Source of the DNA: Oscillospiraceae bacterium
GTDB lineage: Bacteria > Bacillota_A > Clostridia > Oscillospirales > JAAYXM01
Direction: 5' to 3'
Length of the DNA: 10,896 nt
Assembly (NCBI GenBank): GCA_017408185.1
Contig: JAFQVE010000061.1
Span: 1-10,896 of the forward strand
The notes beneath the pieces were generated by a model. The model did no database searches and had not been told where the DNA came from. It saw only the letters and a program-made list of their open reading frames with translations. Both the position numbers and the translations under genes were made by a program. The first letter of the stretch is position 1. Each line of letters starts with the position of its first letter. Shown here piece by piece: positions 6,223 through 10,896 of the stretch.

Positions 6223-8865
6223 ATGACAGGCAATTTTAATCTTCCGGTAGAAATAGCCGGCGTAAAGTTCCGCAACCCGTTCTATGTAGCTTCCGGCCCG
6301 ACCACAAAGTCGGTTGAGCAGCTCAAGAAAATCGAAGAGTGCGGCTGGGGTGCAGCTTCCATTAAGCTCACAATCGATCCCGCTCCGTACATCAACCGTG
6401 TTCCGCGTTATGCAATCTTCAAGGACCGCAACGCACTTTGCTTCACTGTTGAGAAGCGTCTTAAGTTCGCAGAAGGTCTCCAGCTTATGCGTGATGCAAA
6501 GAAGGAACTCAAGGGCGACCTTAAGCTTTTCGCTAACATTACATATGCAGGCGATAAGGGCGTTGAAGGCTGGGTAAACATGGCTGTTGAGTTTGAAAAG
6601 GCAGGCGCTGATGTTATCGAGCTTAATATGTGCTGCCCGAACATGTCCTTCAACCTTCAGCTTTCTCAGGGTGATGACAACGCATCCAAGGTAAAGACCG
6701 GCGCAAGCCTCGGTCAGAACGGCGATGCTGTTGCAGAAATCGTCCGTGCAATTAAGAAAGAAATTTCTATTCCGCTTTTTGTTAAGCTTACTCCGGAGGG
6801 CGGCAAGATCGCTCAGATCGCTACTGCTCTTTACGCTGCAGGTGCTGACGCTGTCGGCGGTACATCAAACCGTATGGCAATTCCGCCGATTGACCTTGAA
6901 AATCCGGGCAAGGCACCGTATCATCTCCAGGATGAGATTTCCATGTCCTGCCACTGCGGTTCATGGGTAAAGCCTCTCGCTCTCCGTGATACATACGAAA
7001 TCCGTAAGGTAAACGGTCCTGAGCCGAAGATTATGATGGCAGGCGGTGTCCGCAACTGGAAGGACGCTTGCGAAATGTTCATGGCAGGTGCAGATATGGT
7101 TGGTATCTGCTCTGAGACACTTATCTCCGGTTACGACTTTATCGGTGACCTCATCGACGGTGTACGTGACTTTATGGCAACACACGGCTATAACACAACA
7201 CGTGATATGCGCGACCTCATTCTTCCGCACGTCCGCACCGCTGCTGATGTTACACTTTACAAGGGATATTCCCACATTAAGGGAACTCTTGCAGCTCCCT
7301 GTAAGACTGCTTGCCCGGCTAACGTTCCGGCACAGGCTTATGTCAATATGATTGCTAAGAAGGATTACAAGCGTGCATACGAGCTTATCGTCGGTGCGGC
7401 TCCGCTTATGGGCATCTGCGGCGTAGTCTGCAGCCATCCGTGTGAGCTTTCATGTACCCGCGGTATCACAGGCCGCGCAATCCAGATTCGTGACCTTAAG
7501 AGATTTACTCTTGAGCAGGCAAAGAAGAACGGCTGGAAGCCGGATCTTGTTAAGGAAAAGGCAAACGGCAAGAAGATTGCTGTTATCGGTTCCGGTCCTG
7601 CAGGTATCTCCGCTGCATTCTACCTTGCAAAGGCAGGATATAGCGTAACGGTATTTGAAAAAGAAAGCTATCTCGGCGGTATGCTCCGCTTTGCTATCCC
7701 GAACTTCCGTCTCGATAAGAGCCTTATCGACGATGAAATCGCAGTTCTCAAGGAGCTCGGCGTAGAGTTCAAGACCGGCGTAATGTACGGTAAGGACATC
7801 ACAGCTGAGAGCCTTAAGGCAGAGGGCTATGCTTCTGTATTCCTCGGTGTCGGTGCTCAGGCAGGACGTCTCCCGGGCATTGCGGGTGAGGATGCAAAGG
7901 GCGTTTACAACGCAGTTGACTTCCTTAAGGATGTATACGACGGCAAGAAGATTGCAATCGGTGATGACGTTGTTATCCTCGGTGGCGGATTTACTGCTGT
8001 TGACGCTGCACGTACAGCTCGCCGTCTCGGCGCAAAGAACGTTTATATCGCTTATCGCCGCACACGCGACGAGATGCCGGCAACTGCAGAGGAAATCGCA
8101 GAGGCAGAGGCAGAGGGCGTAAAGATTATGTACCTTGTTGCTCCGACTGAAATCGTAGCAAAGAACGGCAAGGTTTCTGCTATTAAGATGACAACTCAGG
8201 TTCTCGGTGAGTCCGATGCAAGCGGCCGCCGCTCACCTGAAGCTGTTTGCGGTGCTGAGTTCACTCTCAAGTGTGACACTGTTGTTGCTGCTATCGGTCA
8301 GATTCCGTGCACATGCGCAACAGAAGGTCTTAAGACAACAAGAAGCGGCATGATCAAGGTTGACGAGTGCAACTCTGTTGACGGATTCATCTATGCCGGT
8401 GGTGACGCTGTTGAGGTTCGCAACATCATCTCTGCTGTTGCAGACGGTCGCCGTGCAGCTTACTGCATCGACTTTGACCTTAGCGGCGGCAACCCGAAGA
8501 TCGAGGTTGTTCAGATTGCAAACACCGTTGATCCGTATGCAGTTCTCCGTCGTAACCCGTACTTCACAGATAACGGTGCTATCGACCTCGATACAAAGTC
8601 AGGCACAGAGAGAGTCAAGAACTTTGATACATTCCGCCGCGTAATGACAGAGGATGAAGCTGTTAAGGAAGCATCACGCTGCCTTAAGTGCGGATGCGGC
8701 GAAGGCTGCCAGCTCTGTAAGACAATATGCACAGACTTTGCTGTTGATGTTGTCGCTGACGACACAATGCAGATCAACAAGGATAAGTGCGTTGCTTGCG
8801 GAATGTGCTACAACCGTTGCCCGAACGGCAATATCGAGATGATCGACCTTGGTATCAAGGCATAA
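6223..8865 (+). CDS. Fused DHODH/PreA-like FMN – GltD/PreT-like FAD/NAD(P)H – ferredoxin oxidoreductase
   Basis: This 880-residue multi-cofactor flavoprotein has three parts. Residues about 1-345 are an FMN TIM barrel of the dihydroorotate/dihydropyrimidine dehydrogenase type (IKLT at 47-50, ELNMCCPN at 133-140, VKLTPEGG at 187-194, AGGV at 273-276). Residues about 357-755 are a GltD/PreT-like unit: an Fe-S helical segment with C360, C364, C399, C403, C407 and C411, an FAD loop GSGPAG (456-461), an NAD(P)H loop GGGFTAVDAA (587-596), and YAGGDAV (724-730). Residues about 819-870 carry ferredoxin-type clusters, CGEGCQLCKTIC (825-836) and CVACGMCYNRCP (856-867). Electrons likely pass from NAD(P)H through FAD and Fe-S to FMN and a ring substrate. 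The order differs from animal DPYD, where the FMN domain follows the FAD part, and recalls E. coli YgfK. AAGGAGG lies 9 nt before the ATG. The substrate is uncertain because DPD pyrimidine contacts look altered. Confidence 0.88.
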   Translation: MTGNFNLPVEIAGVKFRNPFYVASGPTTKSVEQLKKIEECGWGAASIKLTIDPAPYINRVPRYAIFKDRNALCFTVEKRLKFAEGLQLMRDAKKELKGDLKLFANITYAGDKGVEGWVNMAVEFEKAGADVIELNMCCPNMSFNLQLSQGDDNASKVKTGASLGQNGDAVAEIVRAIKKEISIPLFVKLTPEGGKIAQIATALYAAGADAVGGTSNRMAIPPIDLENPGKAPYHLQDEISMSCHCGSWVKPLALRDTYEIRKVNGPEPKIMMAGGVRNWKDACEMFMAGADMVGICSETLISGYDFIGDLIDGVRDFMATHGYNTTRDMRDLILPHVRTAADVTLYKGYSHIKGTLAAPCKTACPANVPAQAYVNMIAKKDYKRAYELIVGAAPLMGICGVVCSHPCELSCTRGITGRAIQIRDLKRFTLEQAKKNGWKPDLVKEKANGKKIAVIGSGPAGISAAFYLAKAGYSVTVFEKESYLGGMLRFAIPNFRLDKSLIDDEIAVLKELGVEFKTGVMYGKDITAESLKAEGYASVFLGVGAQAGRLPGIAGEDAKGVYNAVDFLKDVYDGKKIAIGDDVVILGGGFTAVDAARTARRLGAKNVYIAYRRTRDEMPATAEEIAEAEAEGVKIMYLVAPTEIVAKNGKVSAIKMTTQVLGESDASGRRSPEAVCGAEFTLKCDTVVAAIGQIPCTCATEGLKTTRSGMIKVDECNSVDGFIYAGGDAVEVRNIISAVADGRRAAYCIDFDLSGGNPKIEVVQIANTVDPYAVLRRNPYFTDNGAIDLDTKSGTERVKNFDTFRRVMTEDEAVKEASRCLKCGCGEGCQLCKTICTDFAVDVVADDTMQINKDKCVACGMCYNRCPNGNIEMIDLGIKA

Positions 8866-8879
8866 TTAGATTTATCTAA
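8866..8879. repeat. Short palindrome directly after the fusion gene
   Basis: TTAGAT and ATCTAA face each other across two bases, starting on the base after the stop codon. It may help fold the 3' end of the message or be a protein site. Its closeness to the larger stem-loop at 8885 suggests they act together. Function is not shown. Confidence 0.4.
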
Positions 8880-8884
8880 CCTTT

Positions 8885-8915
8885 CGCGTGCGCCCTTTTA
8901 TAAGGTGCGCACGCG
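8885..8915 (+). promoter_or_regulatory. Strong intergenic stem-loop without a T tract
   Basis: CGCGTGCGC (8885-8893) pairs perfectly with GCGCACGCG (8907-8915). CCTT/AAGG (8894-8897 with 8902-8905) adds four more pairs past a one-base bulge, closing on TTAT. No T run follows on either strand, so it is not a normal intrinsic terminator. It sits between the fusion gene and the amidohydrolase gene, where such hairpins often stabilise the upstream message or lower downstream expression. Confidence 0.6.
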
Positions 8916-8943
8916 ATGCGGCATATAATTGAGGTAATAGATT

Positions 8944-10536
8944 ATGAAACTTTACATAAACGGCGAATTTCACGCAATGGACAAGTCCCTTAATGTTTTC
9001 TCCGCTCTTCTTGAAGAGGACGGAAAGATTGCAGATGTGGGAGACAGCGAAGCTCTTGTGAAAAAATATCCGGATGCAGAGGTGGTTGACCTTGGCGGAA
9101 AGTGCGTCATTCCGGGGATTATTGACACGCATACGCATCTTTGCTGGTCGGCGTACAGCGAAATGACAACTATTCTTCCCGCACCGCTCAGCAATAAAGA
9201 TCTTTTCGCAGACCTTTCTGAAAGAGTGAAGAACGCGAAGAAGGGTGAATGGATAATATATAAAAACGCGTATCCGTTACGCCTTGATGAGCTTCGTTAT
9301 CCGACAAAAGAAGAACTTGATGCCATAGCACCGGATAACCCGGTTATCGTCAACGGTCACTATTCTGCTCAGGTAAACAGTGCAGCGCTTAGGATAATAG
9401 AGCTTGATAAGCTCAATCCCGGTGCGAGCGTAATGTACGATGAAAACGGAAACCCCACGGGCGTTCTTGCCGGCGCCAAGCCGTATCTGAACCAATTTTT
9501 CTATAATGATGAGGGAGATCCGGATGATTCACTTGTGCGCCTTATGCATGAATACAACAAGTGCGGGATGACAAGCGTGGTTGATGCAATGTGTGCACCC
9601 GATGATATCAGGAGAATGACCCGCCTTTATAAGGACGGCAAGCAGACTGTGCGTGTGCGTTACACGGTTGCCGCATCCGATGCTGTTTGCGAAGAGGCAA
9701 AATCAATTGATACATACAATCCGGACTTCGGGCGTCTTCACTTTGCAAAGGATTTTCTTGACGGAGGCTTCTTAACTGCAACCTCGTTTATGGAATATCC
9801 GTATCACAATATGAAAGAAATTTTCGGTATAGAGACTGACGGTGAAGATAACTGCGGTATGATTTTCCTTACAAAGGAACAGCTTGCAGATAAAATCCGT
9901 CTTGCAAGAAAGTATGGACTCCAGTACGGCGCACACTGCGTAGGAAGCGGAGCAAGCCGCAGACTTCTTGATGCATATAAAATTGTAGACGCCGAAAGCA
10001 AGATTAAGGGTGAGCGCCACAGCCTTATCCATGCGGATTTTATTGACGATGATGCTATTTCTGATGCAAACTCAATGGGAATTGCTGTTCTTTTCCAGCC
10101 TGCATGGCATTATATGGATGCCCACAGAGTAGAGCTTTTCCTTCATCCCAAGGAGGTAGAGCGCTTTATGAAGTATAAAACCATCCTGAAGGCTGACCTT
10201 GCTGCGGCGGGAAGTGACCATATGGTAAAGCACGATCCTGATGAGTCAGTAAACCCGTACAACCCGTTTATGGGTATGTACAATATGTCAACCTGCTGTG
10301 CGCGTGACGGCAAGGCATACGGAGCAGAATATGCAGTAAGCCGTGATGATGCACTTGCATCTTACACACGCGAAGCTGCACGTGTCTGCTTTGACGAAGA
10401 GTGCCTTGGCACGCTTGAGGTAGGAAAGTTTGCAGACTTTGCAGTGCTTGATAATAACTACTTCACCTGCCATGAAGAAGAAATCCCCGCAATTCGTGCC
10501 GAAATGACAGTTGTCAACGGTAAGCGGGTATGGTAA
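8944..10536 (+). CDS. YtcJ-like amidohydrolase (amidohydrolase family 3)
   Basis: This 530-residue metal-dependent hydrolase belongs to the amidohydrolase superfamily and hydrolyses C-N bonds in amides, ureas or cyclic imides. Its hallmarks are IPGIIDTHTH at 56-65 (metal ligands H63 and H65), the barrel segment HFAKDFLDGG at 266-275 (K269 in the place of the metal-bridging Lys), GAHCVG at 329-334 (H331), LIHADF at 361-366 (H363) and AGSDH at 422-426 (D425, catalytic). The start and end (residues 1-55 and 480-530) form the small composite beta domain usual for these enzymes. No signal peptide is seen, so it acts in the cytoplasm. The ATG follows GAGGT by 8 nt. The gene lies 78 bp behind the fusion gene with only a stem-loop between, so it probably shares the transcript, perhaps at lower level. 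Codon choice is less biased than in the two upstream genes. It is not a classical dihydropyrimidinase. Confidence 0.87.
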   Translation: MKLYINGEFHAMDKSLNVFSALLEEDGKIADVGDSEALVKKYPDAEVVDLGGKCVIPGIIDTHTHLCWSAYSEMTTILPAPLSNKDLFADLSERVKNAKKGEWIIYKNAYPLRLDELRYPTKEELDAIAPDNPVIVNGHYSAQVNSAALRIIELDKLNPGASVMYDENGNPTGVLAGAKPYLNQFFYNDEGDPDDSLVRLMHEYNKCGMTSVVDAMCAPDDIRRMTRLYKDGKQTVRVRYTVAASDAVCEEAKSIDTYNPDFGRLHFAKDFLDGGFLTATSFMEYPYHNMKEIFGIETDGEDNCGMIFLTKEQLADKIRLARKYGLQYGAHCVGSGASRRLLDAYKIVDAESKIKGERHSLIHADFIDDDAISDANSMGIAVLFQPAWHYMDAHRVELFLHPKEVERFMKYKTILKADLAAAGSDHMVKHDPDESVNPYNPFMGMYNMSTCCARDGKAYGAEYAVSRDDALASYTREAARVCFDEECLGTLEVGKFADFAVLDNNYFTCHEEEIPAIRAEMTVVNGKRVW

Positions 10537-10569
10537 GAAAAAATATGTCTTTTTTCGTATCTTGAAGAG

Positions 10570-10607
10570 AAAAACTCCGAGTGATGTTTCGTTGCTCGGA
10601 GTTTTTT
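10570..10607 (+). terminator. Rho-independent terminator after the amidohydrolase gene
   Basis: AAAAACTCCGAG (10570-10581) pairs with CTCGGAGTTTTT (10595-10606) around a 13-nt loop, and the right arm ends in a six-T run (10602-10607). It stands about 33 bp after the stop codon and should end the three-gene transcript. The A-rich left side could also let it work in reverse. Confidence 0.88.
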
Positions 10608-10627
10608 GGAATTCGGGCAGAACTTAA

Positions 10628-10706
10628 AATTGACAAGTGTTGTGAAATGTGGTATATTATTATTGAAAAGTGTGTAAAATAATATATAGATTATATTGAA
10701 AAGTGT
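10628..10706 (+). repeat. Three direct repeats with exact 33-bp period overlapping a promoter
   Basis: The 13-mer TATTGAAAAGTGT occurs at 10661-10673 and 10694-10706. A close version, AATTGACAAGTGT (two mismatches), occurs at 10628-10640. Starts are 33 bp apart each time, about three DNA turns, so all copies face the same side of the helix. The first copy contains the -35 box of the promoter for the next gene. A regulator site array or stepwise promoter duplication would both explain this. Confidence 0.6.
10630..10658 (+). promoter_or_regulatory. Near-consensus sigma-A promoter for the ATPase gene
   Basis: TTGACA (10630-10635), a 17-bp spacer and TATATT (10653-10658) match the vegetative consensus closely. 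A weaker second set, TTGAAA (10663-10668) with TATAGA (10685-10690) at 16 bp, lies in the next direct repeat. The leader would be about 60 nt and ends with GGAGG (10712-10716), 9 nt before the ATG. Confidence 0.75.
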
Positions 10707-10725
10707 TAAACGGAGGTTTTTCATT

Positions 10726-10896
10726 ATGCTCTTCAGAAAAATTCAGGCGTATATTGAGGATTATTTTAATTCTGATTCAAATAAGGTGCTTTTAATTGAG
10801 GGCGCAAGACAAATAGGGAAGACCTATATCATTCGCCATGTTGGTAAAAAAATGTTTGAAAACTATATTGAAATCAATATGGTTCAGGACTTTGAC
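10726..10896 (+). CDS. AAA+ ATPase, AAA_14/DUF4143-like (partial, runs off window)
   Basis: Only the first 57 codons are present, open to the window edge. The text begins MLFRKIQAYIEDYF and has a P-loop, EGARQIGKT, at residues 25-33 of the fragment, followed by a short helix and the strand YIEINM (47-52). This start, with an amphipathic N-terminal helix and a GARQxGKT P-loop, is typical of the AAA_14/DUF4143 ATPases. These are widespread, often multi-copy bacterial proteins of unclear role, sometimes linked to DNA-binding or defence contexts. The start is well supported by GGAGG and a strong promoter. It stands alone after a terminator, so it is a separate unit from the metabolic genes. The family call rests on the first 57 residues only. 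Confidence 0.75.
   Translation, partial: MLFRKIQAYIEDYFNSDSNKVLLIEGARQIGKTYIIRHVGKKMFENYIEINMVQDFD

Noticed and set aside
6223..7260. Dihydroorotate dehydrogenase (pyrD) for pyrimidine synthesis
   Set aside because: The barrel is PreA-like, is fused to a GltD-like and ferredoxin part, and has no pyrimidine synthesis neighbours.
6961..7437. 158-residue open frame on the minus strand
   Set aside because: It is a shadow of the strongly coding fusion gene and has no recognisable domain.
8944..10536. Dihydropyrimidinase or hydantoinase
   Set aside because: The motif order (IPGIIDTHTH, KDFLDGG, AHCVG, AGSDH) fits amidohydrolase family 3 of the YtcJ type and not the cyclic amidohydrolase family.

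Overview
The window looks like a chromosomal segment of an anaerobic, low-to-mid GC Firmicute, most likely a gut-type Clostridia (Oscillospiraceae-like). The reasons are the strong AGGAGG-type ribosome sites, sigma-A-like promoters (TTGACA/TATAAT variants), a Clostridia-style cation efflux protein, a ferredoxin-rich flavoenzyme and tightly packed co-directional genes. No RNA gene, CRISPR array, transposase or phage gene was seen. The taxonomic placement is an inference from style and was not checked by a search.

Layout. Positions 1-361 hold no gene. They contain an unusual repeat region: an array of 4-8 bp hairpins separated by TGAAAT/ATTTCA spacers, in two tandem units (about 1-90 and 144-330) with a perfect bidirectional terminator hairpin (111-142) between them. 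Positions 4889 down to 362 (minus strand) are a four-gene operon, transcribed in the order ATP-grasp ligase, PHP-domain phosphoesterase, NodB-type deacetylase with an SLH-like tail, and CDF metal efflux transporter. The first three genes are packed with a 3-bp gap and a 4-bp ATGA overlap. Positions 4890-5136 are a divergent promoter region with a sigma-A-like promoter facing each way and a cluster of ATAACT/AGTTAT half-sites between them.

Positions 5137-10536 (plus strand) carry three genes: a Gfo/Idh/MocA oxidoreductase, an 880-residue fusion of a PreA/dihydropyrimidine-dehydrogenase-like FMN domain with a GltD/PreT-like FAD-NAD(P)H domain and a C-terminal ferredoxin, and a YtcJ-type amidohydrolase. 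A strong stem-loop separates the last two, and a rho-independent terminator ends the unit at about 10607. Positions 10630-10896 have a near-consensus promoter, three direct repeats at an exact 33-bp period, and the first 57 codons of an AAA_14/DUF4143-type ATPase that runs off the window.

How the genes may work together. The rightward genes have the enzyme classes expected for redox remodelling and hydrolytic opening of a small cyclic amide, imide or heterocycle: an NAD(P)-linked oxidoreductase, an electron-bifurcating-looking or NAD(P)H-linked FMN/FAD/Fe-S reductase, and an amidohydrolase. The residues that hold uracil in true dihydropyrimidine dehydrogenase appear changed, so the substrate is probably not uracil or thymine. 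The leftward operon looks like a glycan or cell-envelope modification set (carboxylate ligase, phosphoesterase, deacetylase) with a metal exporter at its end. Both functional readings are inferences.
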